A DNA stretch of 64,000 nucleotides from Corynebacterium simulans (GCF_001586215.1 NZ_CP014634.1:1240001-1304000), one strand, 5' to 3'; shown: positions 1 through 10,085, counted from the stretch's first letter. Notes: generated from the sequence alone by a model not told the origin. Numbers and translations are program-made.

Positions 1-13
1 TTGGTGATTGCTC

Positions 14-2875
14 CTAGAACGTCTCGTCCAAGTCATCGAGGGACGGCGTCTGGCTGTGGCGGCCAAAGCTAAAGCCGGTGGAACCCTCGCCGGCGCTGTG
101 GCGGCCCGGCTGCACCTGCGAAGCATTGTTGAAAGAGTCCATGTGGTCGGTTTCGTCCAGCCCACTGAGCGCATCTGCGAAGGAAGGTAAAGCAGCTTCC
201 GTCTCCGGCTGCGCTTCCTTTGGCAGCAAGTATTTGAAATCGGTGATGCGGCCGAACTGCACCACGGTCAAAGAACGCGAAAGCTGGCTGGTTAGCGCGG
301 TATTGCTATCGACCTCGATGATGCGAGTGCGGGAAGGATCGATCTCGGTGTATCCATCGGAGGCGCCCAACGTGGTCAGCGATTCATTGCTGAAGGCCTG
401 CATAGCGCCCTTTTCTTCGCTCATACCCGCCATGAACTGCTGGGTGGATTGCTCCTGCCTGCGGTTATCGTCCAAGAAGGTCACCTTGGACAGGAACTGC
501 TGCATGCTGCCCGTCATTTGTGGATTGGTAATCGCACTGTGCCAGACCTGCGGCTTCAAATCTCGATCCGCCATCGCTGGGTGATCCAGGTTGCGAGCGA
601 TCATGTCCAGCGGCGACTTCGAATACTGGCCGCGCATGCCCCACATGGCGCTCGGCTGGATAGAGCCGTTGCCCACCTGGTGGCGCTCGAAGACAGAATT
701 CATGTAATCCACGAGCCCACGCAAAGACTTATGAGCCCAGGCCTCAGAGAAGACGTGGGAACGAATTCCCTCGGCCATGCGGCTGGTTTCGTCGTCGGAG
801 ACCTTTGCCTTGCCGATGCGCGCGTTATCCGGCAAGCCGGATTCCGGGGTGCGCAGGTGGTCACTGGTGGTGGACTTCAAGCCGAATGGCGCATAGATTG
901 CGCGACCCAGAACTGAAGACCAGCTCAGGAACTGACCATATGCATTGATGTTGCGGTCGATGTCTCCCGCTGCGAGCACGATGTTGCGCGCGGCAATCTC
1001 CTGGTTCTGGCGGTTGAGCTTTTGCCTTTGCACGTAATCGTAGATTTCGCGCTGCGCCTTGGTGAAGGCAAGCCAGGAACAAACCAGGAACAAGGCGATG
1101 GAAACAATGACGCCGAGGGTGGTCCACTTCCAGTCCAGGGTGGGCATGGAATCCCAAATCCGCAAGTCGCTGTTGTAGTGCGAGATGCACAGGTAAATGA
1201 GCACGAGCAAAATCGCGCCTAGCACGCCCCACATAGCACGCAGCTTGGTGGTCAGCTTGCGGTTTTCGGCGTTGAAGTCACGCTCGGCAAAGCCCTTGGC
1301 TTCCTCGCTGAGCTGGCGGGCGACGTCTTCGAAGTGCGCCTCGCGCTGGCGTGCGGAATGCAGGCTTGCGGCCAAACCAGAGCCGACCTTCCATGCGAAG
1401 GTTTCCTGGTGCTGGTTACGCCATGCCGCGAATTGCTGCTTTTTACGGTTGATCTCAGTGTTTTGTGTGCTCTGGCTAGTCCACTCCAGGTCAGCCGCGA
1501 ACTTCTCCGCAGCGAGTGGATCGAAAGGTGCAATCGTTGCCTGCGCCTCGTTTTCATAGCCCACCGTGCGGTTCATCAGCGGGTGGAAACCACGGAAGGA
1601 TTGGCTGACATCGGGCACGGACTGCTTGCCGTGCTGGACAATGAGCACGTCCTGATTATTGCCCTTCGGCGGGGCGAAGTTGGCGTTTTCCTTCCACTGA
1701 CCATCGACTAAGCCCAGCGCAAAGTCATGATAGGCCTCCCACATGCCAGCCAGCTGCGGGGTATCACCAACGTCGAATTGGACCTTCTGGGCTTCATTCA
1801 GCGTCCGGTTATTCTTCTGCTGCATCTGTGCGATGGATACAGCATTCTCGCCCTTGCCGGAATGGCCATCCAAAACCACCTCCATGTTGGAATTGCGGCC
1901 ATAGAGAAGATTCTGCAGGAACGAGGCGGTTGCGCTGTTTACGGCACCGCGCCGGTCGTTGACCCAATCCTGCGGCTTGCCGATGACGGTTGCCCAGTAC
2001 AGGCGCAGGTTATCGCGCAGCGCAGCCCACGCGCCGATCTTCTGCGTCTTCGGGGTCTCCAGCGGGATTTCCTGGGAAATCAGGCTGCCACCAAAAGCGT
2101 GAAAGAGGGTATCCGCGTAGTGCTGCGTAAGCGCGTTCGGATCGGTAGCGTGCTCGGTGTAGCTGGTGTTATTCACGCGGGTACGCGGCAGGCGATTATT
2201 CGGATTGAATACTCGGTCCTTGACCTCATTTTCGACCTCGCTGGCATCGATAGTGCGGTGGAAAGCACGCACGAGGCGGAAGTTTTCCCAATTTCCGGTT
2301 TCCATCAGCCGGCCCGACTCGGCCTCGAATACAGCTGCCTCCGGCATTCCGCGCCACAGGCCGAAGATGGATGCCACGGCAGGAGCTGCGAACTGTGCCA
2401 AGGCAAAGCCATCTTCGCTGCGCATGATGGGGCGAATATGCGAAGCGGAAGGAGTGCCGCCCTCTTCTGGGGAAAGCACCAGGTTCTCCCACACCTGCAG
2501 CGGCTCAATGTGTGCCGGCTGCAAAGGCAAGGTGGTCAGCAACAGGCGAACGCGCTGGTTCGAGGCCTGGACGATGCGCGAATCCACGGCCGCCGCCCAC
2601 CGCGACAAAGCGTCTGGCTGCAAGGAATCACTTTCATCCAGCGTATCGATGACCACGAGGAGCATATCGCCTTCGTAGTTGCGCAGAGACTCATCGAGAG
2701 TGGCAATACGTGGGTTTCCCTCGGCGTCGAAGAAGCGTACTGCGGCTGCCGACGTCGGTTGGGTGTAGTCCACCCACATGAAGTTCTGCAGCAAGCCAAC
2801 AGCTCGCAGGTCGAAAAGGCGGGAACGAATCTCATCGGCCGTGGCGCCGTGTCCAAAGAACAGTACGTTAGTCAT
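14..2875 (-). CDS. Large membrane protein of the tubulin-like/vWA cluster
   Basis: A 953-residue protein of no family I can name. The N-terminal half looks alpha/beta (opening VLFFGHG; a hydrophobic strand LLVVIDTLDE near residue 72). Residues 500-545 are charged and probably coiled. Two membrane segments lie near 547-565 and 586-605, followed by a long hydrophilic C-terminal half. The last residues, after a Ser/Gly/His-rich linker, are DDLDETF; the upstream tubulin-like protein ends TDLDDTF. Its ATG overlaps the stop of that gene by one base (TAATG), so the two are translationally coupled. I infer a membrane partner of the tubulin-like protein. Its biochemical role is unknown. Confidence 0.85.
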   Translation of the reverse strand: MTNVLFFGHGATADEIRSRLFDLRAVGLLQNFMWVDYTQPTSAAAVRFFDAEGNPRIATLDESLRNYEGDMLLVVIDTLDESDSLQPDALSRWAAAVDSRIVQASNQRVRLLLTTLPLQPAHIEPLQVWENLVLSPEEGGTPSASHIRPIMRSEDGFALAQFAAPAVASIFGLWRGMPEAAVFEAESGRLMETGNWENFRLVRAFHRTIDASEVENEVKDRVFNPNNRLPRTRVNNTSYTEHATDPNALTQHYADTLFHAFGGSLISQEIPLETPKTQKIGAWAALRDNLRLYWATVIGKPQDWVNDRRGAVNSATASFLQNLLYGRNSNMEVVLDGHSGKGENAVSIAQMQQKNNRTLNEAQKVQFDVGDTPQLAGMWEAYHDFALGLVDGQWKENANFAPPKGNNQDVLIVQHGKQSVPDVSQSFRGFHPLMNRTVGYENEAQATIAPFDPLAAEKFAADLEWTSQSTQNTEINRKKQQFAAWRNQHQETFAWKVGSGLAASLHSARQREAHFEDVARQLSEEAKGFAERDFNAENRKLTTKLRAMWGVLGAILLVLIYLCISHYNSDLRIWDSMPTLDWKWTTLGVIVSIALFLVCSWLAFTKAQREIYDYVQRQKLNRQNQEIAARNIVLAAGDIDRNINAYGQFLSWSSVLGRAIYAPFGLKSTTSDHLRTPESGLPDNARIGKAKVSDDETSRMAEGIRSHVFSEAWAHKSLRGLVDYMNSVFERHQVGNGSIQPSAMWGMRGQYSKSPLDMIARNLDHPAMADRDLKPQVWHSAITNPQMTGSMQQFLSKVTFLDDNRRQEQSTQQFMAGMSEEKGAMQAFSNESLTTLGASDGYTEIDPSRTRIIEVDSNTALTSQLSRSLTVVQFGRITDFKYLLPKEAQPETEAALPSFADALSGLDETDHMDSFNNASQVQPGRHSAGEGSTGFSFGRHSQTPSLDDLDETF

Positions 2876-5800
2876 TAGAAGGTGTCATCCAAGTCGGTGA
2901 GGTTGAATTCAGGCTCAAAGCGCGGGGTCTGGCTGGAAGAATCCCGGCTCGCGGGAGCCTCAAAAGTATCGGGCGTTTCAGCGACGGTCTTTGCCTGGCC
3001 CAGCAGATCGCGGATGCGCTGCGCCATGACGACGACGTCCGGCGCCAAGTCACGGTAGTACGGCGTAGCGGAGGCGACGTCGCGGCGGCGAATGTTTGCA
3101 AATGGCTTGTCATCCATGCCTTGGCCCGGCAGAGAATTCATTCCACCCGGAATGAAGTGATCTGCGCCGCGGACGAACTTATCGAGCTCCGCAACGAAGG
3201 ATTCATAACGATCCTGGATGCTGGAGCCGACGACGCCGCGGCCCGGCACGGTGCCATCACGCAGGAAGGCCGCCAGACGGTGAACCAGTGGGTGCGTCGA
3301 AGCACCAGAGTGCGCAAAGTCCTGGCCGTCGTCGTAAAGCCCGCGCAGCAACTGGTACGGGTACAAGGAAGAGGCAAAGCCGTATGCGCCGTTCTTTTGT
3401 ACCCTCGCGTACGCGATGAAGATGGACTCAAGCACGGAAGACATCCAGTCGGACTTCTTAACCATGCGGCGCGGGGAAATCAGCATCGGGTTCGGGAAAG
3501 GTACCCAATCGCCTACGCCATTGGCGGTGTCGTCGTAGATATGTGCCGCGGCGTTATCGGAATCCGGGTTGGATATGTGGATCCGGCCGGTAATGCGGCC
3601 GATGATCCAACCTGCCACCATGGCCTGACGCTCGGTCTCAGTCAGCGGCAGAGCCGCCGCGAGCGGACGGGTACGACGCTCCGACCAGTAGGAACCATCG
3701 AAGTTTTCTTGCTTATCGATGTCCTCGGCGATGTAGCCGAACATGGAAGAAAATACGATCGGCGAGTAGTTCGGGTAGGAACCGAAGATCTCGATGTGCT
3801 GTACCTGCTCGGACATGTTCAGCGAGTTACGCAACGCCACCTGCGATGGCTCGTCAATAGAAGGCGTAGAAAGCAGCTCGCTCAGGCGTGGAACGATGCC
3901 GGTTTCTTCGCTGCCCAAAGCCTCGAAAGGAATATCAGAGAAGGAGTAGGTGTACTGCACGTCCTTGCCGTGGATGCGCTGGACCATGTCGCTGGACACG
4001 GCAGCCAACGGGCGGGCGTAGCTCAGCGCCATCTGGAAGGCGCTGACGAAGCGGTCAATGCGCTGGGAGTGCTCCACCTCGTTGATATCCGGGGTCAGCG
4101 TCAGGTAGCTGCGCAGATCCACGGAGTTGAACTTGTAGAACTCATAGTCGCGGCGGTTAATCCACGCACGGGAGCGCTCCAGCAGATCTGCCGGGCGGAT
4201 GCGCGAACGGTACTGTGCGCGCTGGGACTCGCGACGCTCCCCGGTCTGCGGATGCTGCGATAGGTGCTTGGATACCCAACCTGCACGGTTGCTGTATTCA
4301 TCGTTGGTGCGCTTCTGCGGCGCCAGCGTATCCCGCGGTGCCTTGTTGGCATCTAGCGAATCCCACTCGCCGCGAATGACCGCACGCACCGCGAATGGGT
4401 AAGCCTGATCGTAATGTTGTACATCGGCAGTGGACTGCTGGCCCTGAATGGTGCGCAACATCTGGGTTTGGTAGTCGGTGATAAACGCGTTGACGTCGGT
4501 CAACATGATTTCGTTTTCCGCGCCCTTGAAGCGAGACTCAACGACCTCGTCTACTTCCTCCGGCCAGGCGTTGACCTCGTTGGTGCGAACGTCTGCCAGC
4601 TTGTTGGTCTCCGGGCGTGACTGTGCCGCCTTCTCGAGCACCTCATGGGCGTCGCCAAGCTCACGCTGCAGATGGAAGAGGTTCTCGTCGACGTAATCCT
4701 GCAGAACGTCCTGCAGAATATGCGCCGCAGCCAACAGGAAGTAGTGGTAGAACTGCTGGTGATAAAGGCCCAGTAGCGCGTTGACAGTCGGCGTTGGATC
4801 CGTCATCTGGCCCTTGCCGGTCAGCGGGCTAAGGATCGGCTCCGCGCCTTGCGGAAGCGCAAGCACGGCGAAGTTCTGGAAGGAATTAGAGAACTCGTTA
4901 AGCTGCGGCTGCAGGCGGTCGCCGCTGGCCAAGACGTCCTTGACGCGATCGAGCATCTCGCGAACATAAGGCAGGCCCACTGCCGCCAACTCGCCCTCGA
5001 CCGTGCTCAAGACCTTGTCTGAGAAGAAGTTAGCGAAGCGATAGGTGGTGTCATACGCTGCCTGTTGGAGCATTCCCGCGATGTACTGCTGGTTCTGTGG
5101 ATCGCTCAGGTTCTGCATGAGCTCTGCGCGCCACTCGTTAACGTTGCGCCCTTCCCCCACCGGGATGAAACTACGCAGGCTGCGCGCTGCGTTTTCGGCA
5201 GCTGGCTGGCCCATGCCGCCGAATACGGTGTTCAGCCAGTTATACGCGGAGTTCGGATCGATAGGTCCGCCCATCGCCCAGTTCGGATCCAACATCATGT
5301 CTTGGAAGCGGCCCGGCAGGCGCTCATCAAGGCGCTTTGCAATCTGCATCTCGCCGGCCTCTGGGTTGGCCTTGTCAAGGTGGCCGTTGAGCAAGCGATC
5401 GAAAGAACTACGGGCCAGGCGCTGTGCGGAATACTCAGCGAAGCGATCGCGGCCCATGGAAATCTGCGCATAACCCAGCGAACCCCACGGCAGGCGGGCC
5501 CACGGGGTACCGCCCTGGGACTGATCACGGTCCCAACCGAAGAAACGGCGGCCGCCGTCACCGGATGGGGTGTTGGTCAACGCATAAGAGACCAGGTTGT
5601 CAGACGCACGAGTCGAGGCCATCAAGCCGGCCAGCGCGCGGCCCAGGCCGCGGTAGATCGACATCGCGGAGCCATCGCCAAAGCGGGAGCCGGTGGTGCC
5701 CATCTTGGAACCGATGGGAAAGATTCGGCCGAAAGTCGGCCCCTCTGGCGGGGTGCCCATATCAAAGGCCTCGAAGATGGCGCGGTCATGCGCGGTGGAG

Positions 5801-6546
5801 TTACCCATCTGGGATGCAACGACCTCGCCGAACATGGCCAAGGAGTTGGGCCATGCGCCGGCCATGTCCTCTGCCTTATTGTCGGAGAAGATCTCCGGGG
5901 TGTACATGAAGACCAGCGTGCTGGTCGGATCGAGATTCTTGATGGTGGTCAGAACGCGGCAGACATCCAGGAACATCGAAGCGCCTGCGCCGCCTGCCAT
6001 GGAGGAAACAACCAGCACAACCGGCGCGGAGGAACCAGTATCTGTGCGCTTCTTCGACTGCTTGTAATTGAGCTCGTTGAGCTCCTGGATAGCTTCCTGG
6101 GTAAACATCTCAGACACCGCCGCGTTCAATGCGTTGCGGATGTCCTTCAGGTGGCGCAGGGTCAGGATGCGGCCGATGGCGCGGTACTGGCCGGCGCCGT
6201 CGGCAAGCTTTGTGTCATTCGATTGCGGCGTACGCGAAGCCCACGTGGCGATCTCACCAAGCTTGCCGGAGCGGCCCAACGTTTCAGAGATACCAGCATC
6301 GAACTGGTTGTAATGCTGGCGTGAGCCGATACCCACATACTGACCGCCGCTTTGGGTAACGTTCGGCAGCTTCTGCGGGCCGGCCTCCTCTTCGAGGGGA
6401 ACATCGATGTTCACAAACTGCCACGCCTTGGGCAGCTCGGTGATGTCTGGATCGATGGTGCGCAGCTCCGCCTTGAGCTGGTCCATGATAAAAGCCAAGG
6501 TCTTGGCGCCGGAGCCACCGCAGCCAACTACGAGGAACTTCTTCAT
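2875..6546 (-). CDS. Tubulin/FtsZ-like large protein (Tubulin_2-like)
   Basis: A 1223-residue protein. The N-terminus (KKFLVVGCGGSGAKT) is a glycine-rich nucleotide-binding start as in tubulin/FtsZ proteins. Residues 181-190 (SSMAGGAGAS) sit where the tubulin signature GGGTGTG is expected, in a degenerate form. The rest is far longer than FtsZ (about 400 residues) and is mostly soluble. It ends with an acidic/Ser linker and DLDDTF, like the FtsZ tail peptide. I assign it to the bacterial tubulin-like family that Pfam calls Tubulin_2, from memory of the motif pattern. GTP binding and polymerisation are not shown by sequence. It lies 72 nt after the vWA gene and overlaps the next gene by one base. 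Confidence 0.75.
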   Translation of the reverse strand: MKKFLVVGCGGSGAKTLAFIMDQLKAELRTIDPDITELPKAWQFVNIDVPLEEEAGPQKLPNVTQSGGQYVGIGSRQHYNQFDAGISETLGRSGKLGEIATWASRTPQSNDTKLADGAGQYRAIGRILTLRHLKDIRNALNAAVSEMFTQEAIQELNELNYKQSKKRTDTGSSAPVVLVVSSMAGGAGASMFLDVCRVLTTIKNLDPTSTLVFMYTPEIFSDNKAEDMAGAWPNSLAMFGEVVASQMGNSTAHDRAIFEAFDMGTPPEGPTFGRIFPIGSKMGTTGSRFGDGSAMSIYRGLGRALAGLMASTRASDNLVSYALTNTPSGDGGRRFFGWDRDQSQGGTPWARLPWGSLGYAQISMGRDRFAEYSAQRLARSSFDRLLNGHLDKANPEAGEMQIAKRLDERLPGRFQDMMLDPNWAMGGPIDPNSAYNWLNTVFGGMGQPAAENAARSLRSFIPVGEGRNVNEWRAELMQNLSDPQNQQYIAGMLQQAAYDTTYRFANFFSDKVLSTVEGELAAVGLPYVREMLDRVKDVLASGDRLQPQLNEFSNSFQNFAVLALPQGAEPILSPLTGKGQMTDPTPTVNALLGLYHQQFYHYFLLAAAHILQDVLQDYVDENLFHLQRELGDAHEVLEKAAQSRPETNKLADVRTNEVNAWPEEVDEVVESRFKGAENEIMLTDVNAFITDYQTQMLRTIQGQQSTADVQHYDQAYPFAVRAVIRGEWDSLDANKAPRDTLAPQKRTNDEYSNRAGWVSKHLSQHPQTGERRESQRAQYRSRIRPADLLERSRAWINRRDYEFYKFNSVDLRSYLTLTPDINEVEHSQRIDRFVSAFQMALSYARPLAAVSSDMVQRIHGKDVQYTYSFSDIPFEALGSEETGIVPRLSELLSTPSIDEPSQVALRNSLNMSEQVQHIEIFGSYPNYSPIVFSSMFGYIAEDIDKQENFDGSYWSERRTRPLAAALPLTETERQAMVAGWIIGRITGRIHISNPDSDNAAAHIYDDTANGVGDWVPFPNPMLISPRRMVKKSDWMSSVLESIFIAYARVQKNGAYGFASSLYPYQLLRGLYDDGQDFAHSGASTHPLVHRLAAFLRDGTVPGRGVVGSSIQDRYESFVAELDKFVRGADHFIPGGMNSLPGQGMDDKPFANIRRRDVASATPYYRDLAPDVVVMAQRIRDLLGQAKTVAETPDTFEAPASRDSSSQTPRFEPEFNLTDLDDTF

Positions 6547-6618
6547 CTGCTCTTAAAACCTTTCGGGATGTCTCTTTAAGTGTTCAACTTGTGCGTTCTG
6601 CTTGCGTTATGGTTCGGG

Positions 6619-9486
6619 CTAGTTGTTTCCGAAGGAAGGCCCCTGCGGCCATCCACCGTTGTTGCCGCGCGGCCCGTTGCCCGGCTGGCCGAAGCCGCCC
6701 TGGCCACCTGGTTGACCAAAACCACCTGGCTGGCCGCCCTGGTTACCCGGTTGGCCAAAGCCTCCCTGTTGGCCTGGCTGACCGAAGCCACCTTGGCCAC
6801 CTGGCTGACCGAAGCCACGCTGCTGACCTGGCTGGCCCGGCTGCTGCACCTGGCCCGGCTGCCCCGGGAACTGCTGCACTGGAGCGTTAGCACCCGGCGC
6901 GTTCTGCGGCGCCTGTGCGCCTTGTGCGCCTTGCTCTCCCTTCGGGCCCTTCGGAGCCTTAGGCTCCTTCGGCGCTGGGAACTGCACCTGCTCGAAGAGC
7001 ACCGGTGCGGAGCGGTTGATCTCCTCGGAAAGCTCGTCGTACTTTTCGGCATGTGCCATCGTGTCGACCGTCAAGACGATTTCGCCGCGATCCTTGTCAT
7101 TAGCGTTGCCCACGAAGAACCAGTTGTTCTGAACTGCCAGCGGCAAGATGGCGCGGCCGCCAGACTGCTTGCCCTTTCCGGAGATGGAGCCGTCCTTTTC
7201 AACTTCCACATGGGCCGCGGTAAATGGGCTAAGGCCCATCTTTGCCTTCGCCTCGTACAGGCCCAGGTTTGCCCGGCGCGGCGCGGCGTCGACAGGCACT
7301 GCGCCCTGGAACTCCTCCTTGGAAACCGCAAACGGCTTGCCGGTATCCGTGCGGATGAGGCTCGTGCCTTCCTTCTTGACCGGAATCGTCTTCGCGAACA
7401 TACGCGGGGACTCAGGGATGCGGCCGGAGAACCACTTCATGAAGTAAAGAACTGCCAGCGGAATCAAAAGACCCAAGAGGACCGCCAGCACGAAGGCAAG
7501 GCCGAAAGCGCTCTTGCTCAAAGGCGTGGTCATCGAGCCCTTGAGTTGCAAAGGCAGCTGCGCTTCCTGGTTATCTTCCGCAGACTGCAAGCTCAGCGTT
7601 GGCTTCAAAGCCAACGCGCCGTCTTCCATGTTCTCTGCAGAAAGGGTGATCGGCAGCGTCGCCTCTTCGCCCTCACCAAGCTCAAGCGCGTTATCCACGG
7701 AATCGTGCTTGGACGTAACCTTGAGCGCATCCACGCCCTTCGGCAGCGTGGCCTCATCAGCGCCGAAGCTTTGCTCCGTCAGCCACACCTTGCCCGGACC
7801 AGTTACCGGAACATCGACCGTGACTTCCTTTTCCGTCATCGACACCACCTGTGCCGAGCCGACGGAGGGCATGTTGACCGGGGTAATCGTCAGCGGAGTT
7901 TCACTCTTGATGGGGTTGAGCTTGGAGCCCGGCTGATTATCGACGCCCTTCGTGGTGATGTCCACGCTGGTCACCAGCTTGCCCGCGGCAACGTTTTCGA
8001 CCTTGTCCAACGGGATATCCACCGCGTTGCCATCCACAATCGGGGCGTTTTCGAGCAGCGTTACTGGCTCGCCCTCTTCGGGGACGAACTCCGCGCGCAG
8101 CGTGCCTTGGCCTTCGAGCTTGCGCGGCTCACCGCCGCCGTCGACAAGCTGTGCCTTAATAAATTGGTCGGAGTTGATGCCGCCGCTTAGCTTCTCACCG
8201 TTTTCGCGCTGCAGGTTGAGGTTCAGACCCGGAATCATCACCATGGATGCTTGGTACTCACCCTCGGCGCCGCCCTCCAGCTTGTAGCCAAAGGTCCACT
8301 TGCCGGCCCAGCCATCGCCGCCCTTCTTCATCGCGACGTCGACCATGCCCGGCAGTCGGTCATTGGTGGTGATCTCCACGTCAGCGCCGGCGACCTTCTT
8401 GGTATCCGGCTTCAGCTCTACCGTTTGCCCATCAGGGCCGGTGAGGGTCGGGATGATCTTGCCTTCTTCCACGCTGGTCTTCGGAACCGCGGACAAGCGG
8501 ACCGGATCGACCGAGTTATCCAGGAAGAAATCGAATTGCTCGGTAAACGTGCCTTCTTTGTTCAAGCCACCGGAGGTAGGGATGAGGTTACGGAAAGCCG
8601 CGAACAATGCGGCGGGATCCTCACCGCCGTTGAAGAAGGCACCGTTCGGTTCGCCTTGGCCACAGCCCGCGCCTTCAGCCAGGTCGGTGAGAAGCTCCGT
8701 CTGCTCCTTCGCATCGCGCGCCGGTACGAGACCGACGTTGAAGAGGCGGATATTGGACTGGCGGAATGCGGACACCGTGGAATCCGGGGTGCACAAAATG
8801 TTGCGGGCTGCTGCGTTGTCCTTACCGGTCTCAACGCCCACGTAGGCGCCGTCGGTGAAAAAGACAATGGCGCGGCAATCGCTGCCATCATGATCGCCGA
8901 ATTCTTTGAGCGCGCCCGAGTAGGCCAAACCGTAGTCGGTCTCTAGGTCAGAGGTGCGCTCCTTGTTACGGAAAGCGTCAATCTCCTTGTCCAAGGCGCC
9001 GGCGTTTCCGGAAACATTGGTCCAGCCGCCGTACTCGCCGGCCTCGGAGTAATAGCCTGAACCGAATCCGGCAAGCTTGACATTGATATCCGCGCCGGCG
9101 TCCTTGCCTAGGTTGGCCAGCTGATTGACGATGTCCTTGGTGGCATCAACACGGAAGTGAGAGTCATCGGTGGCGGGTTCGCCTTCGTAACCGATGAGGG
9201 ACTGCGACTGGTCGAGCACGAACAACAGGTCCGCGGATTTCTTATCCGCGATACACGAGCTAAAGTCCGCGAGGTTTTTCTGCGAGGTCTCAGAGAGGCT
9301 GCTCTCGGAGGCCTGCGGTGCTTTATCCTGTGGAGCCTGTTCTTGCGGTGCTTGTTCTGCCGGCGGGGCCGCCTCAGGTGCCGGGGCAGGCGCTGGCGCC
9401 TCTTGCGCGGAAGCTCCCAGAGAACCTGCGAAACCGCACAACAGTGCAGTGCTGCTGAGAGCGAGGAGACGATTTAGTTTTCGCAT
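6619..9486 (-). CDS. Secreted, membrane-anchored vWA protein with GQPG-repeat tail
   Basis: A 955-residue protein with a signal peptide (residues 1-27, ending ASA) and a Pro/Ala/Gln-rich linker. A von Willebrand A domain spans about 82-300, with MIDAS residues DQSQS at 92-96, a Thr in TDYG near 183 and TDG at 211-213. Beta-rich domains follow to about 650, then one membrane segment at about 661-683. The cytoplasmic part has a low-complexity tail (about 865-955) of repeated FGQPG/GGQGG units. The domain should therefore bind a divalent metal and a protein ligand outside the membrane while the tail faces the cytoplasm. It starts in a TAATG overlap with the preceding small membrane gene, so it belongs to the same operon. 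Confidence 0.85.
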   Translation of the reverse strand: MRKLNRLLALSSTALLCGFAGSLGASAQEAPAPAPAPEAAPPAEQAPQEQAPQDKAPQASESSLSETSQKNLADFSSCIADKKSADLLFVLDQSQSLIGYEGEPATDDSHFRVDATKDIVNQLANLGKDAGADINVKLAGFGSGYYSEAGEYGGWTNVSGNAGALDKEIDAFRNKERTSDLETDYGLAYSGALKEFGDHDGSDCRAIVFFTDGAYVGVETGKDNAAARNILCTPDSTVSAFRQSNIRLFNVGLVPARDAKEQTELLTDLAEGAGCGQGEPNGAFFNGGEDPAALFAAFRNLIPTSGGLNKEGTFTEQFDFFLDNSVDPVRLSAVPKTSVEEGKIIPTLTGPDGQTVELKPDTKKVAGADVEITTNDRLPGMVDVAMKKGGDGWAGKWTFGYKLEGGAEGEYQASMVMIPGLNLNLQRENGEKLSGGINSDQFIKAQLVDGGGEPRKLEGQGTLRAEFVPEEGEPVTLLENAPIVDGNAVDIPLDKVENVAAGKLVTSVDITTKGVDNQPGSKLNPIKSETPLTITPVNMPSVGSAQVVSMTEKEVTVDVPVTGPGKVWLTEQSFGADEATLPKGVDALKVTSKHDSVDNALELGEGEEATLPITLSAENMEDGALALKPTLSLQSAEDNQEAQLPLQLKGSMTTPLSKSAFGLAFVLAVLLGLLIPLAVLYFMKWFSGRIPESPRMFAKTIPVKKEGTSLIRTDTGKPFAVSKEEFQGAVPVDAAPRRANLGLYEAKAKMGLSPFTAAHVEVEKDGSISGKGKQSGGRAILPLAVQNNWFFVGNANDKDRGEIVLTVDTMAHAEKYDELSEEINRSAPVLFEQVQFPAPKEPKAPKGPKGEQGAQGAQAPQNAPGANAPVQQFPGQPGQVQQPGQPGQQRGFGQPGGQGGFGQPGQQGGFGQPGNQGGQPGGFGQPGGQGGFGQPGNGPRGNNGGWPQGPSFGNN

Positions 9487-10085
9487 TAGGCGCCCATCAC
9501 CTTTCCTACGTAGAAGGCGATCTCCACCGCGGAAGCGATCACAAGCAAGAAGCCGCCGATCATGACGAGGCGGTAGACCAGCGTCTGGCGCGTGTCCTCA
9601 ATGTAGAAGCTTTCCGCTTGGCGCCGAGTATTTTGCAGGGTGTATAGGCCAAGGAGCACAAAGGCGACGATGCCGGCAAGCACCCAACCTGCGATGGCCA
9701 AGCCAAAGAAAAGGCCCTGGGTTGCAGTGGAGGCCAATGGCGCGGCGATTACCGCGATTAAGGAGAAAATAGCGGCCACACCAGCGGCGATGAGCAAAGG
9801 CCACGGCCCCTTGGTGGGCATGGCTGGAGTGGCTGGGCGCGAGCTGCGCGGCGCGCTGGGCTGCCCGCCTGGTGCGCCAAAACCCTGGCCGCCACCTTGT
9901 GCGGGGCCACCTGCGCCAAACGACGGCGCGCTTCCTCCTGGTTGATTCGGCGAACCGAAGCTAGGGGAACTTGGGAATCCGAACCTCGGGCCGGCTGCAT
10001 TGTTAGGGCCGTTGTTGGGGCCGCTACCCGCTCCGGGGCGCGGACCGCCAAACTGGGGCGATGAGCCAGGCGAACCAAATGTCAT
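9486..10085 (-). CDS. Small Pro/Gly/Asn-rich four-helix-type membrane protein
   Basis: 199 residues, first gene of the tubulin-like/vWA operon. The N-terminal ~90 residues are low complexity (repeats such as FGSPG, GGPRPG, FGAPGGQ), like the tail of the vWA protein. They are followed by three to four hydrophobic segments. I chose ATG at 10085 because AAAAGG stands 9-10 nt upstream. An in-frame extension to 10178 would add 31 residues but lacks this support. The stop overlaps the vWA start by one base. The shared repeat composition suggests that the two proteins contact each other or a common partner (inference). Confidence 0.75.
   Translation of the reverse strand: MTFGSPGSSPQFGGPRPGAGSGPNNGPNNAAGPRFGFPSSPSFGSPNQPGGSAPSFGAGGPAQGGGQGFGAPGGQPSAPRSSRPATPAMPTKGPWPLLIAAGVAAIFSLIAVIAAPLASTATQGLFFGLAIAGWVLAGIVAFVLLGLYTLQNTRRQAESFYIEDTRQTLVYRLVMIGGFLLVIASAVEIAFYVGKVMGA

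Noticed and set aside
1727..2878. A 383-codon plus-strand frame inside the first minus-strand gene, and similar frames at 3121-4263 and 5065-6324
   Set aside because: They are antisense to long coupled genes and have no start signals or domains.
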